Below are positions 1 to 6,080 of a stretch of 6,080 nt of DNA, piece by piece. Origin of the DNA: Alcaligenaceae bacterium (lineage in GTDB: Bacteria; Pseudomonadota; Gammaproteobacteria; Burkholderiales; Burkholderiaceae); contig CANFEI010000091.1 of the NCBI GenBank assembly GCA_947445495.1, forward strand, positions 1 to 6,080. The letters are read 5' to 3'. A program made the translations under genes and the position numbers. Position 1 is the first letter of the stretch; every line of letters starts with the position of its first letter. The notes under the pieces were generated by a model. That model made no database searches. It had not been told where the DNA came from and worked only from the letters and a program-made list of their open reading frames with translations.

Positions 1-1462
1 TCCCCACATTCATCATCACTTTAAGACCGATATCAGGCATCGCACCGCGCTGGACTTCTTCAATCTCGGTCTCAATTAAGCCGTCGTAGATCCGACCTTC
101 ATCGCCCTCAGCGCAAGATACCGTCACTTGATGTCCATCTTTAAGCCGATCAGTCGCGTCACCACAACCCACCACAGCCGGGATGCCCAGCTCGCGCGCA
201 ATAATTGCAGCATGGCAGGTCCGACCACCACGATTAGTCACGATCGCCGCGGCACGCTTCATCACGGGTTCCCAGTTTGGATCGGTCATGTCGGTCACTA
301 AGACATCCCCCGCTTGGACCTTATCCATATCGGAAATATCGCCCACCACGCGCACGGGACCCGCACCAATCTTTTGTCCAATCGCACGACCCGTCACGAG
401 CACATCGCCCGTTGCCTTCAGCTTATAGCGCTGTTGCACGTCGCTATGACCTTCTTGCGACTTCACTGTTTCAGGACGCGCTTGCAGAATGTATATTTTT
501 CCGTCGATTCCGTCGCGACCCCATTCGATATCCATGGGCCGTTGATAATGCTGCTCGATAATGACCGCATATTTCGCGAGCTCAATGACCTCAGCGTCAG
601 TCAGCGAGAAGCGATTGCGCTCTGACACAGGCACATCGACTGTGCGTACGGCCCTGCCCTCTGTCCGGTCTTTGTCAAACTCCATCTTCAAGAGTTTGGA
701 GCCGATGCGTCGACTAACAATCGGAGACTTTCCGTCAGCCAAGGTCGGCTTAAATACATAGAACTCATCCGGGTTCACCGCGCCTTGCACGACAGTCTCA
801 CCGAGCCCATAGGATGACGTAATGAACACAACCTCGGCAAAGCCAGACTCAGTGTCAAGCGTGAAGACTACGCCTGCACTGCCCTTATCAGAACGTACCA
901 TCCGCTGAATACCCGCCGAAAGTGCGACGTCGGCATGCGCGTAGCCTTTATGCACGCGGTATGAAATTGCGCGATCGTTATACAACGATGCAAACACATG
1001 ACGGATCTTATCGATCACATCGTCGAAGCCCACTACGTTCAAGAAAGTTTCTTGCTGACCTGCGAACGACGCATCCGGCAAGTCTTCTGCCGTGGCGGAC
1101 GAACGCACCGCAAACGAGCCTTTTCCGTCAGCATCAAGCTGCGCAAATGCAGACGCAATATCACCGTGCAACTGCTTGGGCAAGGGTGCTTCGACAATCC
1201 ATTGTCGAATTTGCGCACCAGCCAACGCAAGCTCGCGCACATCATCCGGATTCAATGTTTTGAGGCGATCAGCGATACGCGTATCCAATCCCGTACCGGA
1301 AAGGAAATCGCGAAATGCCTGTGCCGTCGTCGCAAAACCACCTGGAACGCGAACGCCCGCATGTGCGAGCTGGCTAATCATTTCGCCTAACGAGGCGTTT
1401 TTTCCTCCAACTGAGTCAACGTCCGTCATGCGGAGCTGCTCGAATGAAACGACATACGACAT
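1..1462 (-). CDS. ppsA: Phosphoenolpyruvate synthase (pyruvate, water dikinase), N-terminal 487 residues; 3' end outside window
   Basis: Makes phosphoenolpyruvate from pyruvate and ATP, releasing AMP and phosphate, in the cytoplasm as the first step of gluconeogenesis from three-carbon compounds. The reading frame is open from ATG at 1462 to the left edge and matches my recollection of E. coli PpsA (792 aa) almost without gaps. Seen in order: the N-terminal [10 protein letters not shown] motif (residues 18-27), the ATP-grasp segment RSSATAED starting at Arg120, MDIEW with Glu313, QARPET with Arg329, then the swivelling phosphohistidine domain with [13 protein letters not shown]. The catalytic His is residue 417 (bases 212-214), equivalent to E. 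coli His421. Thr415 is the equivalent of the threonine that PpsR phosphorylates. The C-terminal PEP/pyruvate-binding barrel, about 300 residues, is beyond the edge. The start is supported by AGGTGA five bases upstream. The gene is divergent from ppsR. No frameshift or internal stop was found in the stretches I translated codon by codon. Confidence 0.97.
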   Translation of the reverse strand, partial: MSYVVSFEQLRMTDVDSVGGKNASLGEMISQLAHAGVRVPGGFATTAQAFRDFLSGTGLDTRIADRLKTLNPDDVRELALAGAQIRQWIVEAPLPKQLHGDIASAFAQLDADGKGSFAVRSSATAEDLPDASFAGQQETFLNVVGFDDVIDKIRHVFASLYNDRAISYRVHKGYAHADVALSAGIQRMVRSDKGSAGVVFTLDTESGFAEVVFITSSYGLGETVVQGAVNPDEFYVFKPTLADGKSPIVSRRIGSKLLKMEFDKDRTEGRAVRTVDVPVSERNRFSLTDAEVIELAKYAVIIEQHYQRPMDIEWGRDGIDGKIYILQARPETVKSQEGHSDVQQRYKLKATGDVLVTGRAIGQKIGAGPVRVVGDISDMDKVQAGDVLVTDMTDPNWEPVMKRAAAIVTNRGGRTCHAAIIARELGIPAVVGCGDATDRLKDGHQVTVSCAEGDEGRIYDGLIETEIEEVQRGAMPDIGLKVMMNVG

Positions 1463-1467
1463 GAAAG

Positions 1468-1473
1468 TCACCT
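1468..1473 (-). promoter_or_regulatory. Ribosome binding site of ppsA
   Basis: Read on the minus strand this is AGGTGA, a strong match to the anti-Shine-Dalgarno sequence, five bases before the ATG at 1462-1460. It fixes the ppsA start. Confidence 0.8.
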
Positions 1474-1492
1474 TTAACGATATAAGAAAGCG

Positions 1493-1527
1493 AGTTTGGT
1501 TAATGCGCGACACACGCTAACCAAACT
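1493..1527. repeat. Perfect 10-bp inverted repeat in the ppsA upstream region (operator or leader hairpin)
   Basis: The arms AGTTTGGTTA (1493-1502) and TAACCAAACT (1518-1527) are exact reverse complements around a 15-base spacer; arm centres are 25 bp apart. Inside the spacer GCG (1505-1507) can also pair with CGC (1515-1517), leaving a two-base bulge and a seven-base loop. The element ends 30 bases upstream of the ppsA start, and 19 bases separate it from the ribosome binding site. It therefore lies in the ppsA leader if transcription starts further upstream, or at the promoter if it does not. No T-run follows on either strand, so it does not look like an intrinsic terminator. The function is inferred and unproven: a dimeric regulator site or an RNA structure are both possible. 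Confidence 0.6.
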
Positions 1528-1558
1528 GGCCTACTACCCTCGATGTGCAGAATATTAC

Positions 1559-1586
1559 GTTTCTGCGGTGAGTTTTCTGCGGTGAG
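1559..1586. repeat. 14-bp tandem direct repeat, two copies, in the ppsA/ppsR intergenic region
   Basis: TTTCTGCGGTGAG occurs at 1560-1572 and again at 1574-1586, a 13-base exact match at a period of 14 (units GTTTCTGCGGTGAG and TTTTCTGCGGTGAG). The bases after it (CTTTC) begin a degenerate third copy. The repeat lies just upstream of the candidate ppsR promoter. It could be a direct-repeat regulator site or simply a slippage duplication. Confidence 0.75.
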
Positions 1587-1588
1587 CT

Positions 1589-1618
1589 TTCAAGACCATT
1601 GCTGCAGTGCATTATACT
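1589..1618 (+). promoter_or_regulatory. Candidate sigma-70 promoter of ppsR
   Basis: TATACT at 1613-1618 matches the -10 consensus at five of six bases. An 18-base spacer separates it from TTCAAG (1589-1594), a poor -35 (three of six). The predicted transcript would start near 1625 and leave a leader of about 20 to 25 bases before the ATG at 1648. The same bases read on the minus strand give a perfect TATAAT (1616-1611), which could serve ppsA with a leader of about 140 bases, but no good -35 is visible for it. The call rests on sequence resemblance only. Confidence 0.35.
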
Positions 1619-1647
1619 CTTGTGAAACCTTGGGACGGATATTCGAT

Positions 1648-2484
1648 ATGACCACGCCAGCCACTGAACGAACCGTTTTCATCATCTCGGACGGCACGGG
1701 TATAACGGCTGAAACATTCAGTCACTCTGTACTGTCACAGTTTGAGTCGGTGACCTTCAAGCAAGTGCGTGTGCCGTTCATTGACACGGCAGAAAAGGCG
1801 GATACGGTCGTACAACGTATTAATCGCTGTGCCGCCGATCAGGGTAATCCACCCATCGTCTTTACAACGCTTGTGAATCCTGATTTGCTGTCGCGTGTCA
1901 TGCTCGCCAACGCACTCTTTCTGGATTTATTTGGGGCATTTGTTGAGCCGCTTGAGCAAAACCTCGGAATGAAATCGAGCCACTCTATCGGCAAGTCGCA
2001 TAAAGCAGTTAGCTCGCTGCAGTACCGAAACCGTATCGAAGCCATCAACTTTAGCTTAGCGCACGATGACGGCCAGTTCGTCTCAGGGCTCGCCCAAGCA
2101 GACGTCATCTTAATTGGCGTGTCTCGCTGCGGAAAGACACCGACGAGCCTGTACCTAGCAATGCAATACGGTGTCAAGGCTGCTAATTTTCCGCTCATAC
2201 CGGAAGACTTTGACCGTGGGGCATTACCAAAAACGATCATGCCCCATCGCGCCAAGCTGTTTGGTCTAACGATTCAGCCCGAACGACTCACGGAAGTCAG
2301 ACACGAACGCCGACCAGACAGCCAGTATGCCTCTCTGTCACAATGTCGCCACGAAGTCGCAGAAGCTGAACGTCTGATGCGCAGAGAAGGCATACCGACG
2401 CTCTCAACCACGACAAAGTCCATCGAAGAGATTTCAACCACCGTATTACAAGAAGTCGGCTTAGATCGCCATTCTGCCTTCTAG
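1648..2484 (+). CDS. ppsR: Pyruvate, water dikinase regulatory protein (PEP synthetase kinase/phosphorylase, DUF299 family)
   Basis: Bifunctional cytoplasmic regulator of PpsA. It inactivates PpsA by ADP-dependent phosphorylation of a threonine beside the catalytic histidine, and reactivates it by Pi-dependent phosphorolysis. The 278-residue product matches E. coli PpsR (277 aa) end to end as I recall it: an N-terminal [12 protein letters not shown] segment (residues 12-23), LAHDDG in the middle, the P-loop GVSRCGKT at residues 157-164 followed by PTSLYLAMQ, then KLFGLTI, PERL and YASL near the C terminus. The ATG at 1648 is chosen because family similarity begins there. The frame stays open back to 1543, but those 35 codons are intergenic repeats and look unlike the family. 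A weak GGGACGGAT ribosome binding region precedes the ATG. Divergent from its target ppsA, it ends 5 bp from the stop of the facing methyltransferase gene. Confidence 0.96.
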   Translation: MTTPATERTVFIISDGTGITAETFSHSVLSQFESVTFKQVRVPFIDTAEKADTVVQRINRCAADQGNPPIVFTTLVNPDLLSRVMLANALFLDLFGAFVEPLEQNLGMKSSHSIGKSHKAVSSLQYRNRIEAINFSLAHDDGQFVSGLAQADVILIGVSRCGKTPTSLYLAMQYGVKAANFPLIPEDFDRGALPKTIMPHRAKLFGLTIQPERLTEVRHERRPDSQYASLSQCRHEVAEAERLMRREGIPTLSTTTKSIEEISTTVLQEVGLDRHSAF

Positions 2485-2489
2485 GGCGT

Positions 2490-3260
2490 TTAACGCTGTT
2501 GCCGACGCTGCTCAAAGAGGCAGACCGCCGCGGCCGCAGTGATATTTAAGGATTCGACCGTGGGCGCATGGTCGACTTTTAAGCGCAGCGCAGCCAAATC
2601 AATCAGTGACTGACTCACGCCTTGCCCTTCGTGGCCAAATACCCACGCGGCGTGGGGCGGCAACTTAGTATCAAAGAGATCACTCGCACCACGCAGCGTC
2701 GTTACGATCAAAGGAACGGTCAAGCTGCGCGTAGCAGCCACTAAGTCGACATGCTCATGTAAGCGCAATCCGAAATGTACCCCCTGTGCGCTACGCAGAA
2801 CCTTAGGCGACCATAATGACGCCGTACCCGTTGAGGCCAGCACACGAACAATACCCGCCGCAGCAGCCGTTCTAAGTAGCGTGCCGACGTTACCCGGATC
2901 TTGTACACGATCAAGCCAAAGCATATTGCCCGCTAACTGTTCAGGCAACGGCGGACTCGATGGCTTGACGACGAACAATACGCCTTGGTCCGTGTCGACA
3001 TTCGACAAGTTACCCAACAGACTGCCGGATAACGTACAACAAACATCTTCTGATAACTTATCGATCAAGCGGACGAGTTGAGGTTCATCGATGCGCGCCT
3101 GATCGAACAAGGCGTACTGGGGCTGTCGTCCGAGTGCAAGAAAGGCCTCGCACAAGTGAACACCTTCCAAGAGGATTGGTTCGTCTCGACGCCCTGCGCT
3201 CGACTGCCATTTAAACAATTGCTTGTACAACGGATTCGAACGTGACTCGATACTTTTCAT
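2490..3260 (-). CDS. SpoU/TrmH-family RNA 2'-O-ribose methyltransferase (substrate not determined)
   Basis: Predicted S-adenosylmethionine-dependent enzyme that methylates a ribose 2'-hydroxyl in rRNA or tRNA. The 256-residue protein has the three SpoU motifs of the trefoil-knot SPOUT fold. Motif 1 is [14 protein letters not shown] (residues 117-130) with Asn124 and the candidate catalytic Arg130, motif 2 is [10 protein letters not shown] (207-216), and motif 3 is [11 protein letters not shown] (236-246). The N-terminal part, with ILLEGVHL at 29-36, resembles the substrate-binding domain of RlmB/TsnR/YsgA-like proteins, so rRNA is the likelier target. I cannot assign the modified nucleotide and give no symbol. 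The start is the ATG of an ATGA overlap with the rnhB stop, with GGA about seven bases upstream inside rnhB, which suggests translational coupling. It is the last gene of the lpx operon. Confidence 0.92.
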   Translation of the reverse strand: MKSIESRSNPLYKQLFKWQSSAGRRDEPILLEGVHLCEAFLALGRQPQYALFDQARIDEPQLVRLIDKLSEDVCCTLSGSLLGNLSNVDTDQGVLFVVKPSSPPLPEQLAGNMLWLDRVQDPGNVGTLLRTAAAAGIVRVLASTGTASLWSPKVLRSAQGVHFGLRLHEHVDLVAATRSLTVPLIVTTLRGASDLFDTKLPPHAAWVFGHEGQGVSQSLIDLAALRLKVDHAPTVESLNITAAAAVCLFEQRRQQR

Positions 3261-3910
3261 TGCGGATCCAATAAAACACGCACAGGTGCAAAGCTACGGC
3301 GGTGGGCCGGACACGGTCCGTACTCACGCAAGCGCTCCATATGGAGTGCCGTACCATATCCCTTATGTTGATCAAACGCATACTGCGGATACAACGCGTG
3401 TAAGGTTAAGAGCGTTTCATCCCGAGCTGTCTTAGCCAATATCGATGCTGCAGAAATGGCCGGTACCAGCGCATCGCCTTTGACTATTGTTTTAACAACA
3501 CAGTTCAACACCGGTGCGCGATTACCGTCGACCCAAGCAAGATCAGGCACAACCTCTAGGCCTTGAATAGCGCGTTGCATCGCAAGCATCGTCGCCTGCA
3601 GAATATTCAAGCGGTCGATCTCCTCCACACTTGCACTCGCCACACACCAGGCAATTGCGTGCTTTTTAATATCGAGTGCAAGCGCATCGCGCCTAGATTC
3701 CGAGAGAACCTTAGAATCAGCTAGTCCGGCAATCGGCTTTGCAGGATCCAGGATCACGGCAGCGGCGTAAACATCACCGGCCAATGGACCTCGTCCCGCC
3801 TCATCTACTCCTGCGCAATGCCTGAAGTTCGCCACATCACTTACAAACAAATCTGTTTGCTGTACGTTACGATCCTTTGTGCGAGCGGAGGCCGGCTTAG
3901 CGCCCATCAT
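3257..3910 (-). CDS. rnhB: Ribonuclease HII
   Basis: Cleaves the RNA strand of RNA-DNA hybrids and nicks 5' of single ribonucleotides left in DNA, starting ribonucleotide excision repair. With the start at 3910 the product is 217 residues, against 198 in E. coli; the excess is an N-terminal tail of about 20 residues. The four acidic metal ligands are visible: Asp36 and Glu37 in [12 protein letters not shown], Asp128 in WVDGN, and Asp164 in [18 protein letters not shown] and the C-terminal HRRSFAPV are also family hallmarks. Two adjacent ATGs (3910 and 3907) are possible; GGAG at 3924-3921 supports either. An ATG at 3940 would overlap lpxB by 44 bases and adds sequence unlike the family. The chosen start overlaps the lpxB end by 14 bases. 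The stop overlaps the next gene by four bases. Confidence 0.95.
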   Translation of the reverse strand: MMGAKPASARTKDRNVQQTDLFVSDVANFRHCAGVDEAGRGPLAGDVYAAAVILDPAKPIAGLADSKVLSESRRDALALDIKKHAIAWCVASASVEEIDRLNILQATMLAMQRAIQGLEVVPDLAWVDGNRAPVLNCVVKTIVKGDALVPAISAASILAKTARDETLLTLHALYPQYAFDQHKGYGTALHMERLREYGPCPAHRRSFAPVRVLLDPQ

Positions 3911-5084
3911 GAACAATTTGCTCCAGTGCCTGTGCAACACGAACCGGCGTATCGCGCTTCAAGGTGTGATGCATTTCAGTAAATCGATTCTGCATTTGCT
4001 CGCACCGAGATGGGCTATCTAATAACTCCCACATCGCGCTCGCTAATTTTTCAGGTGTCGCATCTTCCTGTATGAGCTCGGGCACGACAAAATCATTTAG
4101 CAAAATATTCGGCAATCCGACCCAGGGTAGATAGGGTCGCTCTTGACCAGACTTCCAGCCCATGACACGACGAATCATCGGCGATACTGCATAGGAGATC
4201 ACCATCGGACGCTTAAATAAAGCGGTCTCGAGTGTTGCGGTACCGCTTGCGACCAATGCCGCATCACAGGCCTCAAGCGCTACCCAAGCGACCGGATCTG
4301 TCTGCACACCCGCTGGGGTCGAAGAAAGTAATATCTGCAGATGTCTAACTGGGTACAGTGCAAGCGCGGCCTCAAACTCTTGCTTTCGATCTTGGTTCAC
4401 CATTGGAACAATAAAGTGTAAGGAGGGGTCACGTTGCTGCATTTGCTGCGCAGCCTGCAAGAACCTCGGCGCAATCAATCGAACCTCGGAGGAGCGACTC
4501 CCCGGCAAAATCGCGATCACGCGAGAGGTTTCGGACAGCCCTAAACGTTTTCTGGCGGCAGCGCGATCTGGGCTAAGCGGTATGGCGTCCGCGAGCGGAT
4601 GCCCAACATACGTCACGGGAATGCCTTCCTTACGGTAGATCGCTTCCTCAAACGGAAAGAGAACAAGCATGTGTGACACCGACTCACGAATATGCCGAAT
4701 GCGCTCGTAGCGCCAGGCCCAAATAGAGGGACTTACAAAATGAACGGTTGGGATACCTGCGCGCTTGAGTCGATGCTCTAGCCTGAAATTAAAATCAGGG
4801 GCATCCACACCAAGAAACAACTTTGGAGGTTCGCGCAGCCATCTAGACTTTACGTCATGATAAATTCGAAACAGCGATGGCAAACGCTTCAACGCATCAA
4901 CATACCCAAATACTGTTAACGCATGCATCGGATGCCAAATGTCCATTCCCTGCGCACCGAGGTTTGGCCCACCTATACCCTCGGCTGTTAGCCCAGGATC
5001 ACGCTGCGACAAACCAGTGAGAACTCGAGCGGCAATCAGATCCCCAGAGGGTTCACCAGCAACCAGCCCTAGTCGCCAAGTCAT
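3897..5084 (-). CDS. lpxB: Lipid-A-disaccharide synthase
   Basis: Glycosyltransferase (family GT19) that joins UDP-2,3-diacylglucosamine to lipid X, releasing UDP and forming the beta-1,6 lipid A disaccharide at the inner face of the cytoplasmic membrane. The protein is 395 residues, against 382 in E. coli. Visible motifs: LVAGEPSGD near the N terminus (Ser13-Gly14-Asp15), GVDAPDFN with Asp94 (E. coli Asp98), [11 protein letters not shown] (115-125), LPGSR with Arg197 (E. coli Arg201), and the nucleotide-binding ASGTATLE at 279-286. [11 protein letters not shown] (318-328) is of the form I associate with Burkholderiales. Residues about 255-272 appear some eight longer than in E. coli. The start is the ATG of an ATGA overlap with the lpxA stop. 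The gene lies between lpxA and rnhB in one overlapping operon. Confidence 0.97.
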   Translation of the reverse strand: MTWRLGLVAGEPSGDLIAARVLTGLSQRDPGLTAEGIGGPNLGAQGMDIWHPMHALTVFGYVDALKRLPSLFRIYHDVKSRWLREPPKLFLGVDAPDFNFRLEHRLKRAGIPTVHFVSPSIWAWRYERIRHIRESVSHMLVLFPFEEAIYRKEGIPVTYVGHPLADAIPLSPDRAAARKRLGLSETSRVIAILPGSRSSEVRLIAPRFLQAAQQMQQRDPSLHFIVPMVNQDRKQEFEAALALYPVRHLQILLSSTPAGVQTDPVAWVALEACDAALVASGTATLETALFKRPMVISYAVSPMIRRVMGWKSGQERPYLPWVGLPNILLNDFVVPELIQEDATPEKLASAMWELLDSPSRCEQMQNRFTEMHHTLKRDTPVRVAQALEQIVHDGR

Positions 5085-5875
5085 GGGCGGATAATGCCTC
5101 TTGTGCTGGCAGCGATAAAGGCCAGCAAGGGCTCGATCGCCTCGGCGACCGCAGGCTCACTTTGCTGCCGAGCGCGCAACGCTTGGCAAGCATCGTTAAG
5201 CGATAGACCACGGCGATAGATGATCTTGTAGGCGTCGCGTAACGCGGATATCGCTTCTGGCGAGAAGCCTCTTCGTTTGAGGCCCTCTGCGTTAATCCCA
5301 ACGGGCACGCACGGATTACCAGAACCCATCACGTAAGGCGGTATGTCCATGTGCAGCGCACTCTGCCCGCCCGTCATACTATGCGCACCAATACGCCCAA
5401 ATTGATGGACCGCCGCCAAGCCGCCAACGATCGCCCAGTCACCGATGTGGACGTGGCCGCCCATTTGCACACCATTCGCCAAAATCACATGGCTACCCAC
5501 CTGACAATCGTGGGCGACATGCACATACGCCATGACCCAATTATCCGAACCCAAGCGCGTCACACCTACGTCTTGGATAGTGCCCGTATTAATCGTGACG
5601 TATTCACGAAACATGTTCCGATCGCCGATCTCAAGCTTTGTCGGTTCACCAGCGTACTTTTTGTCCTGAGGCATGCCTCCCACCGAACAAAACCGATAAA
5701 AATGATTATCACAACCAATCGTGGTGTGCCCATCAATCACGCAATGCGATCCAACAACCGTATTCGCGCCTATCACGACATACGGACCAATAATGGAATA
5801 GGCGCCGACACTCACCGATGCATGAAGGTTGGCCTGCGAATCGATCAAAGCTGTAGGATGTATCTGGGCAGACAT
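5081..5875 (-). CDS. lpxA: UDP-N-acetylglucosamine O-acyltransferase (acyl-ACP dependent)
   Basis: Transfers a 3-hydroxyacyl chain from ACP to the 3-OH of UDP-GlcNAc, the first and reversible step of lipid A synthesis, as a cytoplasmic trimer. The 264-residue product (E. coli 262) has a left-handed beta-helix of hexapeptide repeats over roughly residues 1-190 and a C-terminal helical domain carrying EGLKRRGFS. The catalytic His122 sits in HVAHDC (E. coli His125). Lys73 in KKYAGEP corresponds to E. coli Lys76, His157 to His160, and Gly170 to the chain-length ruler Gly173. A TAATG junction joins the fabZ stop to the start codon, and GGAA five bases upstream of the ATG supports that start. An ATG at 5902 would add nine residues read from fabZ coding sequence and is not favoured. 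The stop overlaps lpxB by four bases. Confidence 0.97.
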   Translation of the reverse strand: MSAQIHPTALIDSQANLHASVSVGAYSIIGPYVVIGANTVVGSHCVIDGHTTIGCDNHFYRFCSVGGMPQDKKYAGEPTKLEIGDRNMFREYVTINTGTIQDVGVTRLGSDNWVMAYVHVAHDCQVGSHVILANGVQMGGHVHIGDWAIVGGLAAVHQFGRIGAHSMTGGQSALHMDIPPYVMGSGNPCVPVGINAEGLKRRGFSPEAISALRDAYKIIYRRGLSLNDACQALRARQQSEPAVAEAIEPLLAFIAASTRGIIRP

Positions 5876-6080
5876 TATTTTTCCAGTGGTCTGATCGCAC
5901 ACATAAGTTTCGCCTCGGCCACGACAGCACCGTCGACAAACGCTTTACTTTGATACTTACAAATCGTACGTCCTAATCGTTCGGCCTCGACTTCAATAAT
6001 AAGCTGATCGCCAGGCAACACCGGCTTGCGGAAACGCGCTCCGTCAATACCGACAAAGTAGTACACAGCCTCGCCATCCA
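5875..6080 (-). CDS. fabZ: 3-hydroxyacyl-[acyl-carrier-protein] dehydratase FabZ, C-terminal 67 residues; 5' end outside window
   Basis: Dehydrates 3-hydroxyacyl-ACP to trans-2-enoyl-ACP in fatty-acid elongation and competes with LpxA for 3-hydroxyacyl-ACP. The visible part carries the hot-dog fold C-terminal half: [20 protein letters not shown] corresponds to [20 protein letters not shown] in E. coli as I recall it, followed by [15 protein letters not shown] and a short tail ending at TAA. The catalytic histidine and glutamate belong to the missing N-terminal half, so activity cannot be judged here. An in-frame GTG at 6066 is an internal valine codon and not a start. The stop codon shares one base with the lpxA ATG. 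Confidence 0.95.
   Translation of the reverse strand, partial: DGEAVYYFVGIDGARFRKPVLPGDQLIIEVEAERLGRTICKYQSKAFVDGAVVAEAKLMCAIRPLEK

Noticed and set aside
183..1520. Several plus-strand open frames of 66-142 codons opposite ppsA
   Set aside because: All lie opposite a clearly conserved ppsA frame, overlap one another in different frames and show no recognisable protein features.
1543..1647. In-frame 35-codon upstream extension of ppsR (ATG at 1543)
   Set aside because: The extra residues come from the intergenic tandem repeat and candidate promoter, have no likeness to PpsR proteins, and the ATG at 1648 gives the family's usual length.
1839..2255. 138-codon minus-strand frame inside ppsR
   Set aside because: Antisense shadow of conserved ppsR coding sequence with no family likeness.
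2486..2496. GCGTTTAACGC palindrome as a bidirectional terminator
   Set aside because: The arms are five bases with a one-base centre, it is not GC-rich and no T-run follows on either strand.
3911..3940. Upstream rnhB start at 3940
   Set aside because: It would extend the overlap with lpxB to 44 bases and add ten residues unlike RNase HII; GGAG at 3924-3921 fits the ATGs at 3910/3907.
5876..5902. Upstream lpxA start at 5902
   Set aside because: The nine extra residues are read from fabZ coding sequence; the TAATG junction with GGAA five bases upstream gives the normal LpxA N terminus.
5351..5953. 200-codon open frame on the plus strand opposite lpxA and the fabZ end
   Set aside because: It is antisense to well-supported lpxA, its product has no recognisable domain, and its composition (many His, Arg, Thr) is typical of a frame shadow.
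1..6080. Mobile elements, tRNA/rRNA genes, CRISPR arrays, defence or toxin genes
   Set aside because: Apart from the 185-base ppsA/ppsR spacer the window is filled by conserved housekeeping genes; no repeat-spacer pattern, transposase, RNA gene or compositional break was seen.

Overview
The window is ordinary chromosomal core sequence from a Gram-negative bacterium, most likely a betaproteobacterium of the order Burkholderiales. Two things suggest this. The gene order fabZ-lpxA-lpxB-rnhB-SpoU methyltransferase, facing ppsR/ppsA, is one I recall from that order. The LpxA and LpxB segments (for example [13 protein letters not shown] in LpxA and [11 protein letters not shown] in LpxB) also look betaproteobacterial rather than enterobacterial. 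Base composition is moderate and looks even along the window. I see no sign of horizontal transfer, and no mobile element, tRNA, rRNA or CRISPR array.

Layout, left to right. Positions 1-1462 (minus strand) hold the N-terminal 487 residues of phosphoenolpyruvate synthase (ppsA); its C-terminal PEP-binding domain lies beyond the left edge. Positions 1463-1647 are a divergent intergenic region with a good ppsA ribosome binding site, a perfect 10-bp inverted repeat, a 14-bp tandem duplication and a candidate ppsR promoter. Positions 1648-2484 (plus) encode PpsR, the bifunctional kinase/phosphorylase that controls PpsA. Only 5 bp beyond it the minus-strand operon ends. Read in its own direction from the right edge, that operon is fabZ (3' part only), lpxA, lpxB, rnhB and a SpoU-family RNA 2'-O-methyltransferase. 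Every junction in it overlaps: TAATG for fabZ/lpxA, ATGA for lpxA/lpxB, about 14 nt for lpxB/rnhB, ATGA for rnhB/methyltransferase.

How the genes work together. FabZ and LpxA compete for the 3-hydroxyacyl-ACP pool, sending it to phospholipid or to lipid A. LpxA and LpxB make the first acylated UDP-GlcNAc and the lipid A disaccharide, so outer-membrane synthesis is coupled to fatty-acid elongation. RnhB and the methyltransferase are nucleic-acid housekeeping passengers at the operon end. PpsA and PpsR form a separate gluconeogenic module: PpsR switches PpsA by phosphorylating a threonine two residues before its catalytic histidine, and both residues are visible here.

I found no undescribed system. 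The least explained DNA is the ppsA/ppsR intergenic region, whose inverted and tandem repeats are not accounted for by the genes.
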